In this document: piece after piece, positions 17,551 to 25,143 of the stretch
Numbering within the stretch: the first letter of the stretch is position 1
Layout: every line of letters starts with the position of its first letter
Source of the DNA: Alphaproteobacteria bacterium UBA6187
Lineage (GTDB): Bacteria; Pseudomonadota; Alphaproteobacteria; Rickettsiales; UBA6187
Length of the DNA stretch: 28,226 bases
Direction: 5' to 3'
Assembly: GCA_002422795.1 (NCBI GenBank)
Contig: DITJ01000012.1
Location: 1 to 28,226 of the forward strand
Made by a program: the position numbers and the translations under genes
Notes under the pieces: generated by a model
What the model saw: only the letters and a program-made list of their open reading frames with translations
What the model was told of the DNA's origin: nothing
Database searches by the model: none

Positions 17551-18289
17551 ATATGTTCCAATCCGGCCTCACCGGCATACCCTCTAAATGTATACCGCAT
17601 TCAACCTTTTTCTCTCCGCCTGGCATTTCCGCAGTGTGCGCCCAGCGGCCTGCACGCTCATCTTCACCTTCTTTTATAGGCCTGGTGCATGGCGCGCAGC
17701 CTATTGAAAGATAGCCTTTTGATACAAGCGGATGCTCCGGCAAATCACGTCTTTTAAATTCAGCTTTAACCATTTCTTTTGTCCAAAGGGCCAGCGGGTT
17801 AATGCGGAATTTGCCGTCTTCGTTCAGTTCAATAGTTTGCATATCGCTACGCTGCGCCGTTTGATAACTCTTCCGGCCTGTTATAAGTGCCTGAAAATCT
17901 CCCTCTTTCATTGCCCTTTGTAATGGCTCCACCTTTCGCACCCAGCAACAGCGATTTGGCTGCGTTTGCCATAACTCGCCTTTGGGGTCAACATTGCCAA
18001 GCAGCTTTGCATCCGGCTGCAACATCCTCACATCTGTAAGGCCAAGCTTATTCTTTATATTTTCAATATATTCTAACGTTTCTGGAAAATGCTTGCCGGT
18101 TTCCAAAAACATTACCGGGGTTGCTTTATTCACCTCAGAAATCATAGAGAGAAGCAACGCAGAACCCGCCCCAAAAGAAGACACAATCCCAATTTTCCCA
18201 GCGAATTCATCGCCTATCATCGCTTGCAGCAGCGGCTGGGCATCAAGATGGCCAAAATAGGTTTGTAAACGGCTGAGGGATGAATTCAT
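17549..18289 (-). CDS. cysH: Adenylylsulfate (APS) reductase, thioredoxin-dependent, 4Fe-4S type
   Basis: 246 residues. SSFGAGSALLL (38-47) is the degenerate PP-loop of the PAPS/APS reductase family. C114-C115 and C198-x-x-C201 are the four cysteines that bind a 4Fe-4S cluster in APS-using enzymes and are missing from PAPS-only enzymes such as E. coli CysH. C231 in ECGIHLE is the catalytic cysteine that forms the thiosulfonate intermediate. It reduces APS to sulfite and AMP using thioredoxin. It lies between the siroheme gene and cysD. No Shine-Dalgarno is evident before the ATG at 18289. Confidence 0.93.
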   Translation of the reverse strand: MNSSLSRLQTYFGHLDAQPLLQAMIGDEFAGKIGIVSSFGAGSALLLSMISEVNKATPVMFLETGKHFPETLEYIENIKNKLGLTDVRMLQPDAKLLGNVDPKGELWQTQPNRCCWVRKVEPLQRAMKEGDFQALITGRKSYQTAQRSDMQTIELNEDGKFRINPLALWTKEMVKAEFKRRDLPEHPLVSKGYLSIGCAPCTRPIKEGEDERAGRWAHTAEMPGGEKKVECGIHLEGMPVRPDWNI

Positions 18290-18297
18290 AAGTAATA

Positions 18298-18326
18298 GTG
18301 GTCAGTGGTCAGTGGTCAGTGGTCAG
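18298..18326. repeat. Tandem heptamer array GTGGTCA x4 in the cysG-cysH gap
   Basis: Four exact head-to-tail copies of GTGGTCA plus one base, directly in front of cysH. Unlike the other operon gaps there is no inverted partner nearby, so it looks like a half-element. Confidence 0.85.
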
Positions 18327-18353
18327 GAAGAATATCCTCCACCTACTTCCGCC

Positions 18354-18938
18354 CTACCTAATCTCCTCCAGAACTTTCTCGTTAAGCCAGCCTTTTTCAT
18401 CTATAAACTGATTGCTTAAAGATGAGACCTCATTAAAACTATAGCCTTTGCTTTTCCATTCATCGCGCTTTTCAGCAAGTTCATCCAGGCGCGATTGCCA
18501 CTCAAGCGGAAATAATCTTTCCAGCTTCTCGCGGATTCGCTTGGCCAGTGCCGGGCTACGCCCCGAAGTGCTTACCGAAAGTAATAAATCCCCCCTGCGG
18601 ACAAAGCTTGGAAAATGAAAATCACAATATTCTTTTTTATCTTCAACATTTACCAGTATCGAATTTTTCCGCGCTATTTGCACAAGCGGTATAAATTGTT
18701 CATCGGGCAAATCTGCAATTAAAACTACAGAATGCTTTTTTATTTCGGCCTCATCAGGCATTTTTGTATGCAGCCTTGCTCCTGCCTGCTCCCAAAACGG
18801 CTTGGAAAATTTATCCGAGTAAATATTTATATTTTTTACCGCGCCCGCATCCAACTGCTGAAGGCGACGCAATGATGCCTCACCGCCACCAACAAGGGCA
18901 ATTTTTACTATCGATAAATCTAGCGTTACTGGGAACAT
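18354..18938 (-). CDS. Precorrin-2 dehydrogenase / sirohydrochlorin ferrochelatase (CysG N-domain type)
   Basis: 194 residues, the length of a stand-alone CysG N-domain or Met8-like protein. KIALVGGGEASLRRL (12-26) is the NAD-binding loop. NVEDKKEYCDFHFPSFVRRGDLLLSVSTSGRSPALAKRIREKLE is the family signature, with the Asp expected in catalysis. It converts precorrin-2 to sirohydrochlorin and inserts iron, giving the siroheme that CysI needs. The methyltransferase half (SUMT) is absent and must be encoded elsewhere. AAGGA lies six bases before the ATG. Its place directly after cysI fits supply of cofactor. Confidence 0.9.
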   Translation of the reverse strand: MFPVTLDLSIVKIALVGGGEASLRRLQQLDAGAVKNINIYSDKFSKPFWEQAGARLHTKMPDEAEIKKHSVVLIADLPDEQFIPLVQIARKNSILVNVEDKKEYCDFHFPSFVRRGDLLLSVSTSGRSPALAKRIREKLERLFPLEWQSRLDELAEKRDEWKSKGYSFNEVSSLSNQFIDEKGWLNEKVLEEIR

Positions 18939-18951
18939 GTTATTCCTTAAG

Positions 18952-19051
18952 TAGAGTGTAAGAGTATCAGAATGTAAGAGTGTAAGGAAATAAGGGGTAT
19001 AAAGTTAGAAGTTTTACTCCTAAATAGACATTCTTACATTCTAACACTCTA
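18952..19051. repeat. 8-base-unit hairpin in the cysI-cysG gap (unit GAGTGTAA)
   Basis: The left part from 18952 is built of octamers GAGTGTAA, GAGTATCA, GAATGTAA, GAGTGTAA. The right arm 19029-19051 is the complement of the same units (CATTCTTACATTCTAACACT...). It ends three bases short of the cysI stop codon. Confidence 0.7.
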
Positions 19052-19054
19052 GAT

Positions 19055-20785
19055 CTACGCCTCGGCTTTCGCCCATTTATATTTACCAATCAAACTTTCT
19101 TCTACAAATTTACCTAAAGCAATTTCACCAACCCTATGGGCAAAATCCCCAAAGCCTTCGCTCGCCTTCCTGCCCGCCGTAAACTTACCGAATAACAGAT
19201 CGAGAACTTCCGGTATATTTACAAAAGGAACACGGTCAAATATTTTTGTGTTCAGCCTGGTACCTTCAAAATCACCACCGATAAATAAAGCGTAATGATC
19301 AGGAATCCTGCCAACTATTCCAATATCCCCAACATAAGGGCGGGAACAACCATTCGGGCAGCCAGCAATACGGATTGCTATTCTTTCATCTATAAGGCCG
19401 TGCTTTTCCAGCACCTTTTCAACATCGGCAACTAATGGCAATTTCACCCTTTCAGCTTCTGCAAGGGCCTTACCGCAAGTTGGCAAGGCCACACATGCAA
19501 GGAAGTTTTTATACACAGGCGTTAAATCTTCAGCCAGTTTAATACCGTATGATTTCAGCAATTTAGTAATTTCATCTTTCTGCGCTTCTTCAATATCGCA
19601 CAAAATGATATTCTGGTCGGCAGTTAGCGTTATATTCATACCGAATTTTTTTATAACTTCGCGAAGGCCGGTGCGCACTTGTTCATCTGGCCTGTCGCCA
19701 ATCCTGCCGCTTGAAACAGGAATGCCTAAGAACCATTTACCATCTTTCTGCTCGCGCCAGCCCATATTATCAGGAATCTGGAAAGCGGCAGTAGGGCGTG
19801 CATCTTCAAACTTCTCACCGAAATATTCTTCTAAAGTTTTGCGCGTCCATTCAATGCCGTTTTCCTGCACTACATATTTAAGGCGGGAATGTTTGCGGTT
19901 GCTTCTATCGCCGTGGTCGCGTTGTAATTTAACTACCGCTTCAGTCACTTTAGCCAGTTGATCAGGCTTAACAAACGCAATCGGGGTCGCAAGGCGGGCA
20001 TAAGTTTCCGGCTTGTTGTGGGTCATTCCCAAACCGCCGCCTAAGTAAATATTATAGCCCTCAAGCTCATCGCCTTTAAACAATAATACTATTGCTAAAT
20101 CGTGGGTTAGCACATCAATAGAGTTATCATCGGTAGTTGCAAGACCGATTTTAAATTTACGCGGCAGATAAAACTTGCCATATAAAGGCTCAAGATTTTC
20201 ATTATCAGGAGTGCGCGCAACATTCTCACCATCCATCCATATTTCATGGTATGCGCTGGTTTTAGGCGAGCAAAGCTCAGCCAGCATCCGCGTATCGCTA
20301 AGCAGGCGCTCGTGGATTTTATCTTTTATTGGAGCTGCTGTGCAAATTACGTTACGCACCACATCTCCGCAACCGCCAAGCGTAGAAAGCAAAACTTCAT
20401 TAAGCGCTGCAATGTGCTTTTTCAGGTTGTTTTTAACAATACAGTGGAACTGGAATGTCTGGCGCGTGGTGATACGAAGTGTGCCGTTAGCATATTTTTC
20501 GCAAATATCATCAAGCACCAAATACTGATGCGCGGTTAGCCTTCCGCCCGGACATTTCATGCGGAGCATAAATTCCCAATGCTTTTCTTTTCCGGCTTTT
20601 TTAAGTGCGGTTGCCGTGTCGCGGTCATAGCCCTGGTAGCTACCGTGGAATTTCAAAAGCTCATAAGTTTCATCAGAAACATAAGGGTTGCTATCCGCCA
20701 GTTCTTCTAAAATATTACCCTTAAGGTAAACGCTGGCTTCTTTTATGCCTTCTTGCCCTGATGGTTTTTTATCTGGTACAGCCAT
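19055..20785 (-). CDS. cysI: Assimilatory sulfite reductase hemoprotein (siroheme/4Fe-4S)
   Basis: 576 residues from the ATG at 20785. Cysteines C431, C437 (CVALPTC) and C476, C480 (GCPNGC) bind the coupled 4Fe-4S-siroheme centre. TRQTFQFHCI and the repeated sulfite-reductase half-domains are clear. The C-terminal GEGFGDF matches E. coli CysI. It reduces sulfite to sulfide with six electrons. The frame stays open upstream to 20866, but that start coincides with the -35 box of a strong promoter and so cannot be used. It is the first gene of the cys operon. No flavoprotein partner (CysJ) is present in the window. CysI is usually NADPH-flavoprotein-linked, so the electron donor here is open. Confidence 0.92.
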   Translation of the reverse strand: MAVPDKKPSGQEGIKEASVYLKGNILEELADSNPYVSDETYELLKFHGSYQGYDRDTATALKKAGKEKHWEFMLRMKCPGGRLTAHQYLVLDDICEKYANGTLRITTRQTFQFHCIVKNNLKKHIAALNEVLLSTLGGCGDVVRNVICTAAPIKDKIHERLLSDTRMLAELCSPKTSAYHEIWMDGENVARTPDNENLEPLYGKFYLPRKFKIGLATTDDNSIDVLTHDLAIVLLFKGDELEGYNIYLGGGLGMTHNKPETYARLATPIAFVKPDQLAKVTEAVVKLQRDHGDRSNRKHSRLKYVVQENGIEWTRKTLEEYFGEKFEDARPTAAFQIPDNMGWREQKDGKWFLGIPVSSGRIGDRPDEQVRTGLREVIKKFGMNITLTADQNIILCDIEEAQKDEITKLLKSYGIKLAEDLTPVYKNFLACVALPTCGKALAEAERVKLPLVADVEKVLEKHGLIDERIAIRIAGCPNGCSRPYVGDIGIVGRIPDHYALFIGGDFEGTRLNTKIFDRVPFVNIPEVLDLLFGKFTAGRKASEGFGDFAHRVGEIALGKFVEESLIGKYKWAKAEA

Positions 20786-20814
20786 TTCATTGATCCGTTT
20801 TTTATAAATATACG

Positions 20815-20835
20815 CGCGGTAGTATACTAGCCGCG
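20815..20835. promoter_or_regulatory. Candidate operator dyad over the cys operon transcription start
   Basis: The imperfect palindrome CGCGG-TAGTATACTA-GCCGCG (10-base perfect core, one-base offset in the flanks) begins three bases downstream of the -10 box and would cover +1. A second dyad, CACAAT-N7-ATTGTG (20845-20863), lies between -35 and -10. Both are placed for repression of cys transcription. The regulator is unknown. Confidence 0.45.
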
Positions 20836-20837
20836 AC

Positions 20838-20866
20838 TTTATAACACAATTGTTATTATTGTGCAA
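20838..20866 (-). promoter_or_regulatory. Sigma70-type promoter of the cys operon
   Basis: Minus strand TTGCAC (plus 20861-20866), a spacer of exactly 17 bases, then TATAAA (plus 20838-20843). It stands about 55 bases before the cysI ATG and fixes the start-codon choice. Confidence 0.65.
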
Positions 20867-21031
20867 GTTAAAAATGTGGTATGGATAATTTTACATATTA
20901 ATAATGTGAAATTAGCGCTGGCCTGTTTTTGTGGGCGGGCGCTTTTGAATATCACTAAATTAGTGTGGGCGTGTTACGCTGAAAATTTTAATGATAACCG
21001 CTTTTTGCCCAACCTAAATCAATCCTACAAG

Positions 21032-21138
21032 GGGTGAGGGGATTTATATTGTTTAGACATAATTCCCCCTCACCCGGATTTCTTACCAAAATTTGAAGAA
21101 AATTTTGGAGAAATCCGCCCTCTCCCTCAAGGGAGAGG
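21032..21138. repeat. Composite of three hairpins upstream of ilvB
   Basis: GGGTGAGGGG (21032-21041) pairs with CCCCTCACCC (21066-21075). Next is GGATTT...AAATCC enclosing the GAAGA-loop stem (21076-21116). Last is CCTCTCCC-TCAA-GGGAGAGG (21119-21138). The three abut with almost no spacing. Confidence 0.65.
21079..21114. repeat. GAAGA-loop hairpin module, copy 2
   Basis: A 36-base match to 3768-3803. The stem CCAAAATTT / AAATTTTGG closes the same GAAGA loop. All stem changes relative to copy 1 are paired changes. Confidence 0.6.
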
Positions 21139-21266
21139 CGCTGCACGGCTCCTTATTGGGCACTAGTCCCTCAAGGGGGGGGCTAGGCCCATCTTCCTTT
21201 TTATTGGGGCTTATTATTAAATTTATGAGGTGGCCCTGCTAATTAATGCATATTATCTAGTTTTTA

Positions 21267-21295
21267 TTGACTATAACTGCACAACATATTAGATT
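21267..21295 (+). promoter_or_regulatory. Candidate promoter of ilvBH
   Basis: TTGACT (21267-21272), 17-base spacer, TAGATT (21290-21295, a weaker -10). It lies about 48 bases before the ilvB ATG. No leader peptide rich in Ile/Leu/Val and no attenuator stem is visible in the short leader. Confidence 0.4.
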
Positions 21296-21342
21296 TGCAC
21301 CCCTTTCGACCAGAAAACAAGACTTTGTCTAACGAGGGTAAA

Positions 21343-23091
21343 ATGCAGCTTACAGGCGGCGGTATAGTTATAAAAGCATTAGTAGATGCAGGTGTGGATA
21401 CTATTTTCGGTTATCCGGGTGGTGCGGTGCTACCGCTCTATGATGAACTTTTTAAGCAAAATCACATACGCCATATTTTGGTGCGCCATGAACAAGGCGC
21501 AATCCATGCGGCAGAAGGCTATGCGCGCTCTACCGGAAAAATCGGTGTAGTTTTAGTAACTTCAGGCCCGGGCGCAACTAATACAGTTACCGGCCTTACC
21601 GATGCATTATTAGATAGCATTCCGGTACTGTGCTTAACAGGACAGGTTGCCACGCATTTAATAGGCTCGGATGCCTTCCAGGAGGCTGATACTGTTGGCA
21701 TAACCCGCCCATGCACTAAACATAATTACCTGGTTAAAGATGTTGAGGAGTTAGAAAAAACTGTAAAAGAAGCAATTTATATTGCGACCACGGGCAGGCC
21801 TGGGCCTGTTGTTATTGATATTCCAAAGAATATCCAGAACCAGACAGCCGAATATAAAAACATTAAAGATGTTACTCGTCCTTCATATTCTGTAAAAATG
21901 GAAGGCGATGAAGGTGCTATTAAACGTGCGGTGGAATTGCTGGCCCGTGCTAAACGCCCGATGTTTTATACTGGCGGCGGCGTAATAAATTCTGGCCCTA
22001 AGGCTGCGGAACTTCTTACTAAATTCGTGCAAATGACAGGTGCGCCAATCACCAATACTCTTATGGGACTAGGTGCATACCCTGCATCAGATGAACAATT
22101 TGTTGGAATGCTTGGAATGCACGGCTCGCTGGAAGCCAATATGTGCATGGCGAAATGTGACGTTATGGTTAATATTGGCGCGCGTTTCGACGACCGTATC
22201 ACTGGCCGTCTTGATGCCTTTGCAAAAGATTCTAAGAAAATACATGTTGATATTGACCCTTCATCGATAAACAAAACCGTTATGGTTGATGTTCCTGTGG
22301 TTGGCGATGTTGCGCATATTTTAACGCGCATGATTGAAATCTGGAAAAAAGAAAAACTGAAACTGGATAAAGAAGCGCTTGATAGTTGGTGGCAGCAGAT
22401 TGATAAATGGCGCGAGAAGAAAAGCTTCTCATACCGTCAATCTGGTAAAATCATAAAGCCGCAATATGCTCTAGACCGCTTAAATGCAGCTATTAAAGGT
22501 AAAGACGCCTTTATAACTACCGATGTAGGTCAGCACCAAATGTGGGCTGCGCAATATTTGAAGTTTGAAAACCCTAACCGTTGGATGACTTCGGGCGGCC
22601 TTGGCACTATGGGTTATGGTCTGCCTGCTGCAATTGGCGTGCAAGTTGCCCATCCTAAGAAACCGGTTATTTGTGTTTCAGGTGAGGCTTCTATAATGAT
22701 GAACATCCAGGAGCTTTCCACTGCGGTGCAGTACCGTTTGCCAGTGAAAGTTTTCCTTATGAATAACAGTTATATGGGTATGGTACGCCAGTGGCAGGAA
22801 TTATTCCACGGTGACCGCCATTCAGAAAGCTATATGGATGCGCTGCCTGATTTCAAAGCTCTTGCAGAAGCATTCGGCCTTTCCGGCATAAAATGCGAAG
22901 ATCCGGAAAATGTTGATGATGCCATTGCGGAGATGTTCTCTATAAAAGGCCCAGTTATCCTTGATATGCACGTGGACCGCGCTGAAAATGTTTACCCGAT
23001 GATTCCGGCAGGTGCTGCCCATTATGAAGTGGAGCTTGGGCCAGAAGATAAGGTAAAAGTGGACGAAGATGCTGCAAGGATGCAGGTTTGA
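21343..23091 (+). CDS. ilvB: Acetolactate synthase large (catalytic) subunit
   Basis: 582 residues from the ATG at 21343, chosen because GAGGGT lies just upstream. An in-frame TTG at 21295 overlaps the -10 box. E50 in HEQGA is the catalytic glutamate that activates thiamine diphosphate. [13 protein letters not shown] and the central FAD/ubiquinone-like domain are standard. The diphosphate/Mg site reads GEAS (E448) and [12 protein letters not shown]. Many homologues have GDG or GDA there; a Glu variant is, to my memory, found in some alphaproteobacteria. It condenses two pyruvates to acetolactate, or pyruvate with 2-ketobutyrate, as the first common step to Val, Leu and Ile. It works with IlvH encoded next; a hairpin lies between them. 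Confidence 0.95.
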   Translation: MQLTGGGIVIKALVDAGVDTIFGYPGGAVLPLYDELFKQNHIRHILVRHEQGAIHAAEGYARSTGKIGVVLVTSGPGATNTVTGLTDALLDSIPVLCLTGQVATHLIGSDAFQEADTVGITRPCTKHNYLVKDVEELEKTVKEAIYIATTGRPGPVVIDIPKNIQNQTAEYKNIKDVTRPSYSVKMEGDEGAIKRAVELLARAKRPMFYTGGGVINSGPKAAELLTKFVQMTGAPITNTLMGLGAYPASDEQFVGMLGMHGSLEANMCMAKCDVMVNIGARFDDRITGRLDAFAKDSKKIHVDIDPSSINKTVMVDVPVVGDVAHILTRMIEIWKKEKLKLDKEALDSWWQQIDKWREKKSFSYRQSGKIIKPQYALDRLNAAIKGKDAFITTDVGQHQMWAAQYLKFENPNRWMTSGGLGTMGYGLPAAIGVQVAHPKKPVICVSGEASIMMNIQELSTAVQYRLPVKVFLMNNSYMGMVRQWQELFHGDRHSESYMDALPDFKALAEAFGLSGIKCEDPENVDDAIAEMFSIKGPVILDMHVDRAENVYPMIPAGAAHYEVELGPEDKVKVDEDAARMQV

Positions 23092-23093
23092 GG

Positions 23094-23193
23094 AATAGTT
23101 TAACGGTTTAACGGTGTAACAGTGAGTAATTACTTTGTTAAACTTAAACTGTTAAACCGTTGCACCGTTAAACCGTTAAACCGTTAAACTATT
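23094..23193. repeat. 8-base-unit hairpin in the ilvB-ilvH gap (unit CGTTAAAC)
   Basis: The left arm 23094-23123 carries GTTTAACG, GTTTAACG, GTGTAACA. The right part 23148-23193 carries three head-to-tail CGTTAAAC units plus a variant and pairs back, with one extra unit looped out. It starts three bases after the ilvB stop and almost fills the gap. Confidence 0.85.
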
Positions 23194-23208
23194 ATACTGT
23201 TAAACATT

Positions 23209-23721
23209 ATGACTATAGAAAAAAACGAAGAACGCCACGTACTTGCTCTTTTAGTAGATAACGAAGCCGGAGTGCTTGGCCGCGTGGTTGGCCTGTTTTC
23301 AGGGCGTGGTTATAATATCCACAGCCTTACGGTATCAGAAGTGGATAAAGTGAAAAAGCTTTCGCGCATTACCATTTCCACAAGTGCGCCGCCTGCGGTG
23401 ATTGCGCATATCGTAACATTATTAGAGCGCATAGTGCCTGTGCATAAAGTGCGCGATCTGACCACCGAAGGTGCTTTCGTTGAACGCGCCTTGGTGTTGA
23501 TAAAAATTAAGGCTAAAAGTGAAAAACGTGCCGAGATTCTTCATCTTGCCGATAGCTTTGGCGCGGCAGAAGTAGATGCAACTGATAAATCCTTTGTATT
23601 TGAACTATCTGATATTCCAGGCAAGTTGGATGAATTCATCGAAGTTATGAAGCCTTACGGTATTATAGAATATAGCCGCACTGGTGTTACTGCCCTTGCC
23701 AGGGGTTCGGAAGATTTTTAG
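23209..23721 (+). CDS. ilvH: Acetolactate synthase small (regulatory) subunit
   Basis: 170 residues, the usual IlvH length. Residues about 9-80 form an ACT domain (HVLALLVDNEAGVLGRVVGLFSGRGYNI) that senses valine. The C-terminal half is the IlvH domain (VLIKIKAKSEKRAEILHLADSFGAAEVD, then YGIIEYSRTGVTAL). It binds and stimulates IlvB and confers feedback inhibition. The ATG at 23209 has no clear Shine-Dalgarno; the spacing hairpin lies directly upstream. It converges on anmK. Confidence 0.95.
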   Translation: MTIEKNEERHVLALLVDNEAGVLGRVVGLFSGRGYNIHSLTVSEVDKVKKLSRITISTSAPPAVIAHIVTLLERIVPVHKVRDLTTEGAFVERALVLIKIKAKSEKRAEILHLADSFGAAEVDATDKSFVFELSDIPGKLDEFIEVMKPYGIIEYSRTGVTALARGSEDF

Positions 23722-23791
23722 TTTGCGTGTTTGGCCTTAAGGCCGTTATACAGAGGTCTTTAAGATTCGCTTTTTAAAACGCTGTGGTATT

Positions 23792-24871
23792 CTATATAGG
23801 TTCCCACATTTTTCCACCGCACATAGGGGCGGTTATGCCTGTTGTGCCGGGAAAGCTGATAGGCAATCCTAAAACACTCCTTACCGCAAGAAAAGCAAAA
23901 GCCTGGGCTTCCAGCATATCACCATCTTGCCCAAGTTCATTAATATTTATAACTGGCGCGCCTAAGCGTTTTTTTAAGCACTCCATTATTGCAATATTAT
24001 ATCGGCCACCACCTGCTATAATCCATTTGGTTACGGCTTCCGGGAAATACTTGCTTGCCAGCGCAATAGATTCTGCTGTGAAAGCGGCTAAAGTTGCCGC
24101 GCCATCTTCTGTGCTGATATTATAATTATCGGGGATAGGGGCGAAATGGTTTCTATCCAATGATTTTGGTGGTTTTTGTGCAAAGAAATTGTCCTGCATA
24201 AATTTTGCAAGCAAGGCTTCATCAACTTTGCCGCTTTTTGATAAATTTCCACCATCATCAAAAATCTTTCCAGTTTTAATGCGCACCCAGTCATCGAGAA
24301 GTGCGTTTCCTGGGCCGGTATCGAACGCCAGTAAATCGCCATCATTTTTGCCTATCCAGGTTACATTGGCAACGCCGCCGATATTTATCACTGCTACCGG
24401 CTTATCTTCTCCCGCAAATAATGCCTGATGATATATCGGCACCAGTGGCGCGCCTTGCCCACCAGCCTTTACATCTGCGGTGCGGAAATCATTTACTACG
24501 GTTATTCCTGTAAGGTTGCTTAGTAACTGGCCATCGCCAATTTGCGTGGTGCTGCGTACTTGTGGGCGGTGGTCGATTGTGTGACCATGAAAACCAATTA
24601 AATCTATGGAAGTTTTATCTTCATTTGCCGATTCCAGCAAGTTTGCAACCGCATTTGCATGAAGATGCGTTAATTCTTCTTCAACTTCATTTCTGTCGCC
24701 CGCGCCCTTTATAAGCTGGCGCAGTTTTTCCCGGAAAGCTCCATTATACGGAAAGGTTTTGCCTGCAAGGGTTTCCAGCACTTTATAGCCATCGGTTATA
24801 ATAATTGCAGCATCAATGCCATCCATTGATGTGCCGCTCATAAGGCCGAGGGCTTTGTAGGTTTTTGTCAT
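23792..24871 (-). CDS. anmK: Anhydro-N-acetylmuramic acid kinase
   Basis: 359 residues, close to the E. coli enzyme. ALGLMSGTSMDGIDAA (about 7-22) is the family's ATP/catalytic start. IGFHGHTIDHRP, DFRTADVKAGGQGAPLVP, INIGGVANVTW, FDTGPGNALLDDW and ITAPMCGGKMWEPI at the C-terminus are diagnostic. It cleaves and phosphorylates 1,6-anhydro-MurNAc to MurNAc-6-phosphate in the cytoplasm for peptidoglycan recycling. It stands alone here; no AmgK/MurQ-type partner is in the window. It is convergent with ilvH and divergent from the RNA/XRE unit. Confidence 0.95.
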   Translation of the reverse strand: MTKTYKALGLMSGTSMDGIDAAIIITDGYKVLETLAGKTFPYNGAFREKLRQLIKGAGDRNEVEEELTHLHANAVANLLESANEDKTSIDLIGFHGHTIDHRPQVRSTTQIGDGQLLSNLTGITVVNDFRTADVKAGGQGAPLVPIYHQALFAGEDKPVAVINIGGVANVTWIGKNDGDLLAFDTGPGNALLDDWVRIKTGKIFDDGGNLSKSGKVDEALLAKFMQDNFFAQKPPKSLDRNHFAPIPDNYNISTEDGAATLAAFTAESIALASKYFPEAVTKWIIAGGGRYNIAIMECLKKRLGAPVININELGQDGDMLEAQAFAFLAVRSVLGLPISFPGTTGITAPMCGGKMWEPI

Positions 24872-24902
24872 AAGTAGTTATGTGAATGAGAGTTTAAGAT
24901 AT

Positions 24903-24930
24903 ATTATGACTTTTTGCGCCTATGACACAA
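24903..24930 (-). promoter_or_regulatory. Candidate promoter of anmK
   Basis: Minus strand TTGTGT (plus 24925-24930), 16-base spacer, CATAAT (plus 24903-24908), about 32 bases before the ATG. The -35 box is weak. Confidence 0.35.
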
Positions 24931-24957
24931 GGGCTTTCTAAGCAATAATTTCTTTAC

Positions 24958-24986
24958 ATGAAAAAATAAATACTTTAATCCATAAT
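24958..24986 (+). promoter_or_regulatory. Candidate promoter of the structured RNA / XRE unit
   Basis: ATGAAA (24958-24963), 17-base spacer, CATAAT (24981-24986). Transcription would begin near 24992, at the dyad GGAACATTTGTTCC. Confidence 0.35.
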
Positions 24987-24990
24987 ATAT

Positions 24991-25004
24991 GGAACATTTG
25001 TTCC
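24991..25004. promoter_or_regulatory. Dyad GGAACATTTGTTCC at the predicted transcription start
   Basis: A perfect 6-bp inverted repeat with a TT centre, located from about -1 to +13 of the RNA/XRE unit. It may be an operator, perhaps for the XRE protein itself, or a 5' stem of the transcript. Its GAAC-N4-GTTC form resembles the Gram-positive LexA box, but alphaproteobacterial LexA uses a direct repeat. Confidence 0.35.
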
Positions 25005-25143
25005 TGGGAGAGTTGAAAGGCTTCCTAACAAAAACCCGGCATATCCGCCGGAATATTTTTCTCCGCTGTCCGGGGGGCCGTGCCTATGTCCAGGCGCAAG
25101 CTAAAGGGTATGGCGGCTGAGTTTTTGCAGTCCTTTCAACTCC

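Larger units (their letters stand above)
20867..21266. other. Divergent cysI-ilvB gap: hairpin-rich, no gene
   Basis: No coding frame. Seen in order: an AT-rich dyad near 20891-20909, stem AGCGC/GCGCT at 20914-20943 followed by TTTT, small palindrome CACTAAATTAGTG (20953-20965), the composite hairpin run 21032-21138, and a CTAG...CTAG stem around a CCCTCAAGGGG core near 21173-21196. The CCCTCACCCG and CCTCTCCCTCAAGGGAGAGG wording resembles dispersed repeats common in proteobacterial intergenic DNA. Confidence 0.5.

Noticed and set aside
18298..18326. CRISPR-like array
   Set aside because: The repeats are 7 bases, head to tail, without spacers; no cas gene is nearby.
20786..20866. N-terminal extension of CysI
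   Set aside because: The start would lie in the -35 box of the promoter, and the extra residues match no sulfite reductase.
21295..21342. N-terminal extension of IlvB from TTG
   Set aside because: It overlaps the -10 box; the ATG at 21343 has a good Shine-Dalgarno and gives the usual IlvB N-terminus.
23733..23744. GGCC-TTAA-GGCC as terminator between ilvH and anmK
   Set aside because: Only a 4-bp stem with no T-run on either strand; too weak to call.
24991..25004. LexA box
   Set aside because: GAAC-N4-GTTC is the Gram-positive form; alphaproteobacterial LexA recognises a GTTC-N7-GTTC direct repeat, and no SOS gene follows.
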